A DNA stretch of 64,000 bases, taken from Perkinsus marinus ATCC 50983. Lineage: Eukaryota; Perkinsozoa; Perkinsida; Perkinsidae. This document shows, one piece after another, positions 39,314-50,288 of this stretch. The position numbers and the translations under genes are program-made. The notes under the pieces were generated by a model. That model was not told where the DNA came from. It did no database searches and was given only the letters and a program-made list of their open reading frames with translations. Numbering within the stretch: the stretch's first letter is position 1; each line of letters starts with the position of its first letter. The DNA lies in the NCBI RefSeq assembly GCF_000006405.1, contig NW_003206847.1, positions 525,767-589,766 on the forward strand, given 5' to 3'.

Positions 39314-42300
39314 TCAGAGGCCAATCGTCACTTTTTCGTTCTGTTGCTTGAGAGCTTCGAGCATCTTCTTCCTCTCGGGAACTCCATCAAGGTTGTGGTA
39401 GGCGTGATCCAGGATTTGCCGAACGATCTGCGAGAACAGAATCGAAACTCCATAGTGCCACCGACCGCCCCCAGGGAGAACACATACCTCTTCCTCCCTA
39501 TCGGGGCCCCACACAAGATTAACAGGCAACCTGAGCACGTGGAGATGCCCATGGTCGTCTCCCACGGCCATGAGTGACTTCCCCTAAGAACACTCGTGCC
39601 CATTCTCCATAGAATCACGAGTGATACCGTAGTGTCTACCTCTGGACAGAAGGTCATAGATGTGAGACCAGCCGCAGTGACCGGAAAGGACATCAGAGGT
39701 TGATGACTCTGGTCGGTAAAGTCCCAGACGTCCACACTACCATCGACTCTGCCCAAGTAAAGCACCTGTCCAACGAAGCACATTAACCGTCAAGTTGATA
39801 GTATTGGTATTTGATATCAATGTTCCGCGTATCGCATAAGCCTGCCAGTCTATAATCACAGTTTACGAAGTGTATACTAGACCCAGGCGTTCGTCATTTC
39901 AATTCTTCCAATACTTCACTTTAAATTTTCCCATGATCCCTCTACGAAGTCATATGAGCAACCAGTGTTCACCTCCGCCCTACCGCGGGCCGTGACGGGG
40001 AGCAAGCTCCGCACGCAAAGTAGTTGCTTGGTGCCGCACTCCGGAATATAGGCTCGCGTATTCTGTCAGCCAGGGACTTGACAGGCCTCGCTGTCTCCAC
40101 TTCGTCCCCCTCCTCTTCCTCCTCATCCATGTTCGCCCTTCTAGGACGAGTAAGAGACGGTGCGGAACCTCCAATATACCAGAGGGAGAACTCCCAGTCC
40201 GATACAGCTAACATGAGGTCCTGAGGAAAAAGGCAGGGCAGTGGCAGCAGCCTACAGTGGAGAAACGACTCTATTGTTTCTACTTTGTAGAAATACATGT
40301 GAGTACTACGCGTATTGCGGAAAACACGAGCAGAGTCGTTGAAGTTGTATGATGGTTCTCTCACAGAGAAGCCCTAGAGGATTATTCATTTATCTCCTAC
40401 AGTATCCACATCTAATAATTGTTCCCAAGGACTAATGGGGGGTCTACAGTTCGAGTCTCGAGACAGTGCCCCATAGGAAGTATGACCCTGTGATCGTCTC
40501 GGCCTCATAGGGCCATTCATAACTCACACTCATCCTATGAGACTCCCTCAGCTCCAAAAGAGGTCGAAAAGTCTTGCTCACTTCACAGAGGGACTTCACC
40601 AACCTGCCCACGACTGCTGCCACTAGACAACGCGCATGCCATGCGGCTTTTACTCAGGCTTCTTCTCAGCGCTACCCACGGCCGCCCAATCTCCAAAGAT
40701 GACTTCACCCTCCTCCGTCGTGGCGAAGAAGTTACTCAGGAAGTTCGATTCTCGATTCTAACAAGAACATCAATTCTTCCTCAGAATCTTCCCTATGGTC
40801 ACCTCTTGAGCCTTCTGGGTGAGATTCATAGAGGCCAGAGGCAGTATATGGGTACACCCCATTTCCGTGCCAGAGTCCTGTCGTTGCAGCTGGACACTAT
40901 GTATAGGCCGCCAGGTGAAGTCATGTTCGCCTAGCCCACAGACTACCACCCTCCCATGCGAGACTGCTTACCTCTCACTACGGCGTCCCTAGCACTCTGG
41001 AAGTCCCAAAGGAAGACCTGCCCGTCACCAGCGACTGTCACGAAGAACTTAGCCTTCTCGACAGTTTCCTCTAACATGAACAACATACCATAGCCGAAAG
41101 CAGCTGTAGTTGGCAAACAGGCCCACCCTCTCCTTCCAATGTGCTCCTATTGTCAACGCATTTCCCCTTGCGTTCCACATCCAGCCAATGCGGCAACCAC
41201 GCGATCGACCGACAGGCTCGTTTGTGCGAGTCGTCTATAGTAGAGACTAGCCTGAACATAAGGCACCTCCAGACAGGGCAAGGGCAATATATAGGAATAT
41301 TATACTTGTGCTTTATCTCCAGTGCTGGCTTGTTCTTTGTAGTCGTCATCACCGTCTTGACCTTCTCTTTTGACTTCTCAACGTCCCCTTTGTCGTGGCC
41401 TTCTTTCTCTCTCTTCTTCCTAGCCACCTTCCCCCGTTTCGCAGCAGTAACGCCTAGCTCCTGGTCCGTCACGCGCCACAGCACCATCTACAACAGTTCG
41501 GTTCGACCGTGATATGGGACCCTCAGGGGTTACCTGGCCTGTGATGAGTCCACCGACCACGAAACGACGGTCCGTCGGGCAGAAGGAGAAGGTGACGACC
41601 TCGCTTGGGCTCAGCAGTGCCGCGTGGGGTGACAGAGGATTGTGGAATGACCACAGCAGGATGCAGGATGGACGAGGCTGGGAAGAAGAAAGTCATCGAC
41701 AATCCAGAGCTCCTATACCGTCATAATGACGGTCACTTCACAACATGAAATGGGTATAAGATGACCAGTAGAGGGAAATTATATATATTCATATTTTTTA
41801 CTAGTTGAACATGAGCTCAAACCAGTCACCCTGGGTAGTATCGTGTGACTGAGTCACGCTACACTAACATCAGCTCGCCAAGGAAACCCTCTGGCGCTCC
41901 TCCAATGGAGGCAGCATCCTATCCCACCGCTCACCTTGCCCATGGTCTCGAGTCGTTGGCCATAGGTAAGGTTGTCCAAGTACGATGCAGCAACAACATC
42001 GGGCTCTTCTGGCACCCAATGGATGCACTCAATCCTCTTCTCTCTGGTGTAGGTAACATCATGGAAGTTACGCCACTGACCAAACCGGCAGCTGCTGCCC
42101 ACGTAGTCAACGGCAGTGAGGAGGATGCCCCTACCTCGGTGAGTCCAGTTTCAGCTCCTGAGCCGAGACTTGCATCCAGCATAGCCATGCGGGACTCGTC
42201 CACACCTACCACTGGAGCTCAGCCAGATCAGGAGCAATCGACATGGACCTACCGAGTTTATCAAAGTCCCGTGCAAATACATCCATCGTCTCGTTTTGCT

Positions 42301-42660
42301 GTAATGCTTGCTCTATGGCAAAGTTGATCTCAGGTTTCAATATGAACTCCCTGAGGGACGCTTTTGCGTGCTTCGACAGCCTCATGCCACTAGCGACTTG
42401 CGCCTCGTATTGGACACCTACGTTCAGTCAAGTCGTCACTACAATCGCAGTCACAAAACTCTACAAGCGTTGACCGGCTCAAAGCGAGCGGTCTGCGTAG
42501 TGCTGCTCTTGGGAGGCAAGCACGCTTGTATAGAATGCTCGTCTACACGCCTTCGCACCACAGTCGGCTGTGTTGTCTCCTCCACTTCCCTTGGCTTCAG
42601 CTCCGGGAACTCATACGATATTGGGTTGTACGTACCTCCAACACGTTACTTCTAGTACAA
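39314..42660 (-). CDS. DNAI3: Axonemal dynein intermediate chain, DNAI3/WDR63 type
   Basis: WD40 intermediate chain of the inner-arm (I1/f) dynein of motile cilia. Minus-strand exons in order: YEFPELKPREVEETTQPTVV and PPKSSTTQTARFEP; INFAIEQALQQNETMDVFAR, a hallmark of this family; ECIHWVPEEPDVVAASYLDN; MVVLWRVTDQELGVTAAKRG with a Lys-rich insert; RPLLELRESHRMSVSYEWPY; DLMLAVSDWEFSLWYIGG; LYLGRVDGSVDVWDFTDQSH; MAVGDDHGHLHVLRLPVNLV; and a short helical end LEALKQQNEKVTIGL. WD repeats are clear, but many exon borders and the N-terminus are not fixed. It may begin in the unresolved frames to the right. Confidence 0.75.
40432..40486 (-). other. Candidate 55-nt intron with T-arm-like core (antisense)
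   Basis: Possible donor GTCATAC at 40486 after YEAETITG, acceptor CATTAG at 40432. The antisense strand reads CTACAGTTCGAGTCTCG, weakly T-arm-like. The downstream exon is not confirmed, so this is the weakest of the set. Confidence 0.4.
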
Positions 42661-42749
42661 CAACCATTGACACAGACGCTTACCACTAGAGAAGTGGACA
42701 GGTCCCCCCAACTCTGATGCTGGCTTGGTCACAATGTACCGAGCTAATG

Positions 42750-43700
42750 ACCGCCTCTGGCGGTCGTGCATCACTGGAGGTGGGCCTCGAATTTCAATAT
42801 CAGTCATCTCGTGCGTGGTAGAGGTCCACTCCCGACTTGTTAGAGGTATATCTCTGAGTATCTATAGTGAATACGGTACGGATGGCTACAGGCGATGCGC
42901 CAACACACTTTGTCATGGAAAGTGAGCTGCTCCTCAGGTTTGGCTCTAGAAGGAGACCAGCAAGCCATTTATGGTGGGAAATGGTAAGATGAGATAGGAA
43001 GCTCACTTCTATCACAACAAGAATTGGAAAGTCAACCTCCTTCAACATTTTCTATAGCAATAACGTCTTTTTGAGGTGCAGTCTTCGAGACTATCGTCGA
43101 GGCATCCGAGCTCCCCTCGGCCAGCACGGTGCACTCTCGATAGACCGTTTCATAGTCACCCTTACATGCGAATGAGAGTCCACGATGTTCCCCTGTGCGG
43201 TCAATAGGTAGACAGAAGCCACAAAGAACTACTCGAATCAGTCGCCCGTAGTAAAGTTGGTGTAGCTGATAATGCACCAAGCCACCATCCAATAGACCCA
43301 GGTTCAAAACATGCCACTTGCACCGTACCGATTAGCAAACACATTACCTCGGGCCCACCCGAATCATTGACCCACACAATAGCCATCACGGTATCATCTA
43401 CGGAAATTTTGTGCAAAGAAGTCAGACGATCACCGCATAGCATGTTTGGGGTATACCCCTACAATGGTAGACCCAATATAGGAGTATTCAATCAAACTTA
43501 CTTGCACCACCACCGAAGTGATGACAACAGCAGCAGCAGCAGCCTCTACATTGAGTAAATGCAATATGACGTTTTCACAAGCTAACGATGAGCCGTGTGT
43601 AGTCTCGCACGTCGTTGGCAGTGATGACTTCGTCGAGGTCAATCGAATGACCTTCTTTAGAGATCCCTTGTATGGATAGATCGCCCTTTGTCAGTAGTTC
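42750..43700 (-). CDS. Hypothetical multi-exon protein
   Basis: Coding-looking blocks are GISKEGHSIDLDEVITANDV with RDYTRLI (about 43665-43590), then, after an acceptor, YTPNMLCGDRLTSLHKIS and DDTVMAIVWVNDSGGPE (to 43348), then an intron to 43266, and a block reading RLIRVVLCGFCLPIDRTG or an alternative frame. The middle resembles the first blade of a WD40 domain. It may be the N-terminal part of the dynein chain gene or a separate gene; I could not decide. Confidence 0.35.
43266..43347 (-). other. Candidate 82-nt intron with T-arm-like core (antisense)
   Basis: GTAATG donor directly after VNDSGGPE and TATCAG acceptor. The antisense strand contains ACCCAGGTTCAAAAC, matching the T-arm core partly. 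The next exon is not confirmed. Confidence 0.45.
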
Positions 43701-43972
43701 TCGTATACAGGGGACCTTCTTTAACTGCTGTCGGAGTTGACTCGAGAGCATTCCTTTAGGCCAGAGGGAGAACTGTAAGAGACAAATGAATGTTGACTTC
43801 GACCACCACCACCACCAGCGTCAGCATCCTCACCCGGTATAGATCACACAGTATTCTCCCATCGTGCTTCACCGTCAAGTCCGTTTCAACCAAGTAAGAT
43901 GTGTCCACCTACAAACCACCGCAATCTCGTCAATCGCCGCAACAGACCAGCACCTCTAGCCGGCGTCGCTTC

Positions 43973-44578
43973 TTAGTGGACGTAGGCTGAGCGCCGGCAG
44001 CTGACGCCGATGCGGACTTCTTCGGGGTTCCTGATAGAGAGCATCACATACGACGACACCTCGAGAATCTTACTTGCTACATTTCCAACAACGTGGGATA
44101 CTGTGCTGATGAAAGAGTCCCTCCGACTATCAATCGACTTCGATGAGCTCCGACTGCCCACGACCAACCCTTTGCTCCCCTCAGCCTCTTTCCCACCCTC
44201 ACAGTGCGGCTCGGTCGTTTCAGTACTGCCCTCCAGCGAAGTCTCCATCGATAATGCCTCTAGAGTGTCCTCAGTCCTATCGCTGGCGACAGCATCCTCC
44301 ACGACCTCATCGAGAGCCAGCGTACTCAGAGTGTAGAGTACCGTCTTGTCGTCGGGCTCAGGGGAGGATATGAGTCCACCATGCTTGAGAGCTGACTGCT
44401 TATGGATTTGCCTCTGCAAGGTAGTGACCTTCGACTTCAGCTCTTTCACTTCTCTGTTCAGTTTAGTGAACTCCTGGATCGTTAATTCTCGGAGGGCCGC
44501 GACATCCCTGGAAATGCCGATGAGGGACATGCGGAAATCTGCAAGTAAACTAATGCGATTGTACATTCTGTTCTCCAA
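43973..44578 (-). CDS. Coiled-coil protein, unknown
   Basis: 201-codon frame. Residues about 20-65 form a heptad-like helix (LREL-IQEFTKLNREVKELKS, KVTTLQRQIHKQ). The middle is acidic, rich in Ser/Thr/Glu, and the end is Ser-rich (GSRSSSKSIDSRRDS) with SHVVGNVASKILEVSS. It ends SCRRSAYVH. No family is recognised. Upstream exons are possible, since coding-looking sequence on the same strand lies at 44.6-45.0 kb. Confidence 0.5.
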   Translation of the reverse strand: MENRMYNRISLLADFRMSLIGISRDVAALRELTIQEFTKLNREVKELKSKVTTLQRQIHKQSALKHGGLISSPEPDDKTVLYTLSTLALDEVVEDAVASDRTEDTLEALSMETSLEGSTETTEPHCEGGKEAEGSKGLVVGSRSSSKSIDSRRDSFISTVSHVVGNVASKILEVSSYVMLSIRNPEEVRIGVSCRRSAYVH

Positions 44579-45124
44579 TCAACGTGTTCAGTTTTGAGCC
44601 GCGAAATCCAATACATATAACAATAAAAAACCACACGGGAAGAGCGCACACCAGACGGCTCCCTTCCTATGCGACTCGCAAAATCGTCTGCCAAAGACCG
44701 AAAAACTCTGCTTTCAACCTTGTCTCTCCCGGCTAGCGGAGAACAATACAAGAAACAAGATGGCAAAAAACGATATCATTGAATTCGACTTGAAAACATA
44801 GTGAAAATTGAATCAGCGAATGATGGGGAAATAACCTTACACACAGCTGAAAGCACGAGAGATCATCAGACGTTTCCAAGTCGACCTTGTTGTACATCAG
44901 AACCGCCGCATTGTTATTCCTTGCGAATACATGCCTCAACACAAGAACAGAACGAAAAAGGATAGCAGTGTTCACTTCACACCGAGCCAGTGCAGGTTGA
45001 ATGGCTCTGAAGATCCATGACTGCGAGACTGTGTAAATTAACAAGAGTAACTACAACACGATCTTTCAAGAAAATATAATAATACAAACGACTACTACAA
45101 AACACTCACAGATTTGTCACTAAA
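44579..45124 (-). other. Possible additional minus-strand exons
   Basis: Frames with coding character but no certain joins: ARNNNAAVLMYNKVDLETSD near 44.9 kb and GRDKVESRVFRSLADDFASR near 44.7 kb. They may be 5' exons of the coiled-coil protein or a separate small gene. Nothing else was seen. Confidence 0.3.
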
Positions 45125-47029
45125 TCAGCCTTCCTCCTCCTGCTCCTCATCAGCGCTAACAAAACCGCTGTCCAGGGTTTCTTCACCATCACACACTTCG
45201 TTCTTTACACGTGCCTCCAGTCGTTTCCTTAGAGCGTGCCTCTTGAACTTCAAAGTCATATCGAAGTACCCTCCACTGGGCTTAGCCCCAGCATAGCTCT
45301 GTATAGTGTTGCTCATCATCGCCAAAAAGCTCTTCCGTGCCTTCGGTGTCGGATCGATTTGTTGCAAGCGCCAGGCCACCGCGTTCATCTGCTCTACAGC
45401 TTCATCACCAGCCTCCCATTCACCCTTGTCAGCTAGAGCCTGCCCTTTCACAAGCAGAGCTACAAGGCACGTACCACTCCAGTAGGGCCTCAAGAGTATC
45501 AGATCGGCCGACTCTGGAACTGGCTGAGGAGGCATAAGTTCATCCTCCTTCCCAATGACCTTTCCTGCCAGTCTTATCGCCTCATCCGGCTCTCCAGCCA
45601 GCCTATGCAACTCTGCTAACAATACCAGGCGCCGTGCCTCGTCTTGAATGCAAGTCGTATTAGTCTCGCTCAAGAGCGTGGTCAAAGGGCCTTTGATGAC
45701 TGCGATAGAAGCCTTATTCAAACAGTAGAACTGCAGCATCATGAGCTCCACCACATCAATAGAGGGGATCACTCTGTCAGGCCTCTTAGAGTACTCCTCA
45801 ATTTTCTTGAAGGCTAGAAGGTCCGAGGCACGCCAGTTGGACTTGTTCATAGCGCGATACCGTTCAACTCGTTCGATACAGCTCTGATATTCCTGTCCAG
45901 TGAGCTTCCTCAAAATAGCCTCTAACGCTCCAAAGAAGGGCACATACGTACGCCTACCAACCTCCTCATGACATAGACTTGCCTTTCTAATGCAGCCAAT
46001 AGCTTCCTCCCACTCCACACACAACATATGGTAAACCGCTTTCTTCATGTTAACCACAAGGGCCAGTGCCGGCCTATCACAAGAACGTCCTGCCACATCC
46101 ATGGTCCTCAGTGCGGCCTCAGGATTCCTTCTCACAGCATGGTATTCAGCCAACTCGATCAAATATACGCAACTGTTATGATAATTCCCAAGCCCCTCAT
46201 CGAGGATGCCTCGCACCTCATCCAATTCTTCATTCGACGGCGACTCTCCCATGAATGACCTCATCTGCAAATGATAGGCCGATATAACAAGAGCCGCATA
46301 CGGCGCCAAGAGACCCCCTCCTTGGTAACACTCCTCTAGGAGACCGATAGACGCAGCCCTATTAGTGCCATCAAAGCCCACGAGCTCAGCCACCGCGACT
46401 ATTGATCCGGGCAGCATAGTCACGACCAAGTTGAGGGTTCCAATTACAAAACTCCCCAAAGACTTCACCACGTCGGCCTCGTACCCCACGTAGTTCAACA
46501 CCTCCTTCTCCATGGATTTTATCAAAGTCCAACTACGGGTTAGATTAACCCCAGCCTTCACAAAAGACTGTTGTAAAATTTGCACTATTCCTCCAAACAT
46601 GTAACACATACCTCTGAGGAATCTCTGACCAATCCACTGGTCCGGGCTTTCCCCTGCTAATTTTTCAGTCAGCCAAACTCTACTAAGACAGTCATCGAGT
46701 TGATCATTCGCGAACGAAGCCAAGCCATCCAACAAACTAGCCAGGGCCCATTGAAAGGCGTACGCAGGGCGTAGGTCATGTCCTTGCGCCGGTACAGGGA
46801 GCATATCATACTCTGAATTTGCGAAGATACCACTACGGAAGATCTTCTCGGCATCTTCAAACTGGTTGAGGAAAACACAAGCCGTACCACGACGGAGCTT
46901 CTCAAGCTCTACTGCCCACAACTTCACCTCGTCAACAACTTCGCTTATCTGCGCCCTCGGCTTCTCATCCTTCGCTGCCGGCGGCGGTGAATCTTCCATT
47001 ACCACAACTGACAAAACAATCTCTATCAT
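45125..47029 (-). CDS. TTC39/IML2-family TPR protein
   Basis: 634-codon frame without introns, unusual here; ATG at 47029, with a second good ATG at 46999 (MEDSPPPAAKDEK). The family (Iml2/TTC39, DUF3808) consists of helical TPR-like proteins; yeast Iml2 acts in inclusion-body clearance near lipid droplets. Seen: WTLIKSMEKEVLNYVGYEAD, FVIGTLNLVVTMLPGSIV, VAELVGFDGTNRAASIGLLE and YQGGGLLAPYAALVISAYHL, the most conserved block of the family. Helical TPR repeats continue through LVVNMKKAVYHMLCVEWEEA and YVPFFGALEAILRKL to the end. The C-terminus is acidic (SADEEQEEEG). Full length compared with relatives. Confidence 0.85.
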   Translation of the reverse strand: MIEIVLSVVVMEDSPPPAAKDEKPRAQISEVVDEVKLWAVELEKLRRGTACVFLNQFEDAEKIFRSGIFANSEYDMLPVPAQGHDLRPAYAFQWALASLLDGLASFANDQLDDCLSRVWLTEKLAGESPDQWIGQRFLRGMCYMFGGIVQILQQSFVKAGVNLTRSWTLIKSMEKEVLNYVGYEADVVKSLGSFVIGTLNLVVTMLPGSIVAVAELVGFDGTNRAASIGLLEECYQGGGLLAPYAALVISAYHLQMRSFMGESPSNEELDEVRGILDEGLGNYHNSCVYLIELAEYHAVRRNPEAALRTMDVAGRSCDRPALALVVNMKKAVYHMLCVEWEEAIGCIRKASLCHEEVGRRTYVPFFGALEAILRKLTGQEYQSCIERVERYRAMNKSNWRASDLLAFKKIEEYSKRPDRVIPSIDVVELMMLQFYCLNKASIAVIKGPLTTLLSETNTTCIQDEARRLVLLAELHRLAGEPDEAIRLAGKVIGKEDELMPPQPVPESADLILLRPYWSGTCLVALLVKGQALADKGEWEAGDEAVEQMNAVAWRLQQIDPTPKARKSFLAMMSNTIQSYAGAKPSGGYFDMTLKFKRHALRKRLEARVKNEVCDGEETLDSGFVSADEEQEEEG

Positions 47030-47336
47030 GTCTTCTATACTCGTTCATGTTTTTCTGTGAATACCCCGTTAATGCAACTATTCCGATACCGTAAACCCTT
47101 GAAGACAAGTCATTTCCCTTTATAGCCCTCCATCAAGTAATTAACTCAACATGAAGATATTAACTTCAAACGCATTAACCTAAGAACTACGCATGATTCC
47201 GATTTGAAAGTATCCCTGCCTTTATGCATTGTATCTATGCAGACCCCACGGGTTGTCGTAGACGTATGTAATCGATTATCTCCCGATGTCCATCCGCCCA
47301 ACCACTCAATAACCCTTCCAACTCACTTCAACTTCC
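47030..47336. other. Intergenic, promoter side of the TPR gene
   Basis: Upstream of the TTC39-like start; no gene, RNA or repeat recognised before the miniature transposon. Confidence 0.4.
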
Positions 47337-47823
47337 CTAGAGTATAGATGGGCAGAATTACGGCTGCTCACTTTTACGGTTACGCTTCAAGCCCCGTACC
47401 GTAAAATTCCGGCATCGTAACGGGCCTTACGGAGATGCAATGAGCAAAACGAGGATTGACCATTCGAGTCGCCTAAGTCTATTCCATGTGAATGCGCGTG
47501 CGTAGAAGACGAGGCCGGCTAAGGAGTTTCGGGCCAGTCTGAGAGTAAGCTGGACGGAATTTAAAAGGAAGACGAGTGGTAAATGGGAAACTAAATGTTA
47601 CTCCCTCAGCCGTTCGGTTGGATCCGAGCCACCAGAAATGAGTTTAACAACTACTTGAGCTATGGTGGAGTGCATTACAGCGAATGTTTCTGCCACAATT
47701 CCAAAAAGACAGTCCAGCACCAACCGTAAAGTCGTGAACTCTTTCCGCAACCGTAAACTACTTACGTTACGCACATCGAGGCGTAAACCCTTAAAAACGT
47801 TACGCTGCCCATCTATACTCTAG
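47337..47823. mobile_element. Miniature inverted-repeat transposable element
   Basis: Perfect 19-bp terminal inverted repeats CTAGAGTATAGATGGGCAG (47337-47355) and its complement (47805-47823) bound a 487-bp unit. The outermost CTAG or TA may be the target duplication; its palindromic nature prevents a decision. The interior has scattered TTACGG/CCGTAA and GTTACG/CGTAAC motifs near both ends, typical of subterminal binding sites. No coding frame, so it is non-autonomous. Confidence 0.85.
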
Positions 47824-47885
47824 TATTGTTACAAACGACGCTGAGCAATGACCCCTTCTAGTGTCTCTAACAACGCTCGAGGTCC

Positions 47886-48143
47886 TCATAACTCCCCGAG
47901 AGCCTCTATTCCAACAGGAATCACTTTCTGCTTGGACACCATGCTTATTTCGTCCGTCAAGTCTGCATCGAGTAAGACCTGCTGGTACATACCAATAACA
48001 GCAACAACACTTGGGTCGTTGACCAGGGCAGCGCTAAGCATGCCCTTCAAGCCACTGATCAAGCACAGCACCGGCTACCTCTGCCAAGGCCCATCCAACA
48101 CCTCAAAAACAGCAGACATCTCCTTCTCGCTCATCTCGTCCAT
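47886..48143 (-). CDS. Short hypothetical protein with stop or mini-intron
   Basis: Reading from ATG 48143: MDEMSEKEMSAVFEVLDGPW, then an in-frame TAG, then the same frame continues to LADLTDEISMVSKQ-like sequence and GIEALGEL (stop at 47886). The TAG lies in a 24-nt segment GTAG...ATCAG (48078-48055) whose removal keeps the frame. It could be a 24-nt intron, a disabled gene, or two genes. No family is recognised. It lies immediately beside the miniature transposon. Confidence 0.35.
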
Positions 48144-48170
48144 CTCAAGGGACTGTGGAATGACGGCAAA

Positions 48171-48725
48171 CTGATTTTCGAGTTAACTCTGAGAAGAGAG
48201 GCCCAGCGACTCGACGACAAACCTCATTGAAGAGTCTCTGGCTACCTCCTCCACATCATAAGCTCACTATAACGTGATCGGAACCAACACAGAATGAGCA
48301 GACCGTAACGGCACTTTTATCGTACACGTTGAGAGAAAGGTGGAACTATTCTTACTGGGCTGTGAGTCGCATAGACCCTACTTGTTTTCAAAATCACCTA
48401 GGTCGGGGGCAACTTGACAGGAATTACTACGAGTAACATTAATGATAATAGGAGGATAAGCATACATCAGATACTTAGCAACCTCAGGAGCTTCTTTCTA
48501 ATCACTCAACATCAATTTAGCCAACATAGGATGTAATAATCTGATATATAGTTAAAACGGCCATGTCATGTACCGCACCTCTGGTAAATCTAGACTTATC
48601 GTACAGTGTCACTTCACCATAGCCCATTCAGTGTCGAGCAAAAAATCCGCGCGCGCCCAATCGATCGATTTTCACACAATCAACAACAACACGAACAACA
48701 CCATTGATAATGTACAATAAACGTT
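48171..48725. other. Intergenic stretch, nothing recognised
   Basis: AT-rich sequence between the short hypothetical frame and the transporter stop codon; no gene or repeat recognised. Confidence 0.4.
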
Positions 48726-50191
48726 TCAAGCTAGTTTAATATTCTTCTCAAGAATATCCGAGCTTGTCCTTATCCCATTCACTTCTTTCCGCGGCGCTTG
48801 AGCCCCGTTAGTGATTATTTTCGATTTTATATAAAGTGCACAGCCAACAAAGCTGAGGCAGATACCCGCGACGTTACAATGATCGTAGATGTAGTCATCA
48901 AATAACAGTCCACCTAACAACGTAACCAGATCCTTCCTGATATGCCTTTCTACATCATCATCATCACTCACCTGCTATGGTTTGCACAATGTCCTTGCAA
49001 TTTCCAGCAACACTAGTGCTCACCGGACCACCATTCACAATTGACATCGTATTAGAAATTTGATGTAGCGCTACTAGCAATACGTATACCAAGATAGTGA
49101 ACATCAATACCGGGGCGGTTCCGTCAAGAGGGATCGAAGATGCAGTAAGCTCTCCTGTCCACATAGCCAGTCCCAACAGCAACGGGATGGAGAACAGTGT
49201 GTGAATGAAAAGCGCAACCTCAACCTGGCAAGTCTGCGCCGATTCATGCGTGAGACGATACGTACAAACGTTTGACGCCGTTGTGAAAAAGTTTTGAGAA
49301 AAAGCTGCAACATATCCGAAAAAATCATAAGTCAAGTCGCCATAGCCAGCCAGGGCAGTACCGACCAGAATGACTACTACCGCTTCTACCGAGGCAAGGC
49401 GAATCGACTTGTGCAAAATGAGTGCCTCGCCAACCAACGCGAAAAGCGTATTAGCTCGGCGTAAAACAAGGTACATCGGAACGTTAGTCCACTGAACTGC
49501 CATGAACGATACCACCGTCTCTAGAGAGCGACAAACTATAGGGGCGAGGAGGAGCCAAGACGGGCGCCGTAGGGCAGCCACAACCTGAGATCAACATGAC
49601 ATCACGTTAATAAGGCTTATATAAGAACGTCATGAACGAACACCCTCTCGCATGGAGATGTTCTCAGGGACGGCCTCACACCCTCAAAAAATATCCGAAT
49701 CGGTCTTTGAAGAAGACGGACGAAATCGCGATGGAAATTCGTCAAGCTTGGATGTTATAGTGTTGAAACATCTCAACTGTAGCTTGACTGCCAGAGCTAT
49801 TAGCAATATCGCGAAAATTTTGAATTTCTGTTTGAGTGTTCTCATGTGGGTGCTTTACTCTCTGTGAGAGACACTCATTATAACGCGGTTTACTATGAGG
49901 AAAGGGTTACTCGCTCTATCAACTAGTCCGATGATTTCGAGACGAATACGCCGTGCTGCTATTCTTTACCACTACTACCTCTTCCATCATACTCATCTTC
50001 CCACTAGCCATACCCCATATCAAAGGGAGCGCCAATACACGTGTCACCACAGTGAGGATGTTGAATGCTCTAAAGTGATACCACTCCACCAGTGCTTTAT
50101 TAACCAAGCCAAGCAAGCAAGCAACAGCGGCATACACAACTGTCCACCAGGCAATGCTGCTAGTCCCCCGACCTAATATCTTCACGACCAT
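48726..50191 (-). CDS. Nucleotide-sugar transporter (SLC35 type)
   Basis: Golgi/ER membrane antiporter that brings nucleotide sugars into the lumen in exchange for the nucleoside monophosphate. Start ATG 50191 (MVVKILGRGTSSIAWW). Exon 1 has the first TM helix and LVNKALVEWYHFRAFNILTV. After an intron of about 370 nt, exon 2 encodes NVPMYLVLRRANTLFALVGE (the signature loop), several TM helices, and VSTSVAGNCKDIVQTIAG. A 58-nt intron (48914-48971) leads to GLLFDDYIYDHCNVAGICLS and FVGCALYIKSKI. The C-terminus is LEKNIKLA. The pattern fits the SLC35D/GDP-sugar or UDP-sugar branch; the substrate cannot be told. Confidence 0.85.
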
Positions 50192-50288
50192 ACTTGGAAT
50201 TCAAAAAAAACTAGATGAATCAGCTATGTCGCCCTGCTACGCAACACTGATAGCATATTGGGCAATTCTCGACAACGTTTGTTCATGG

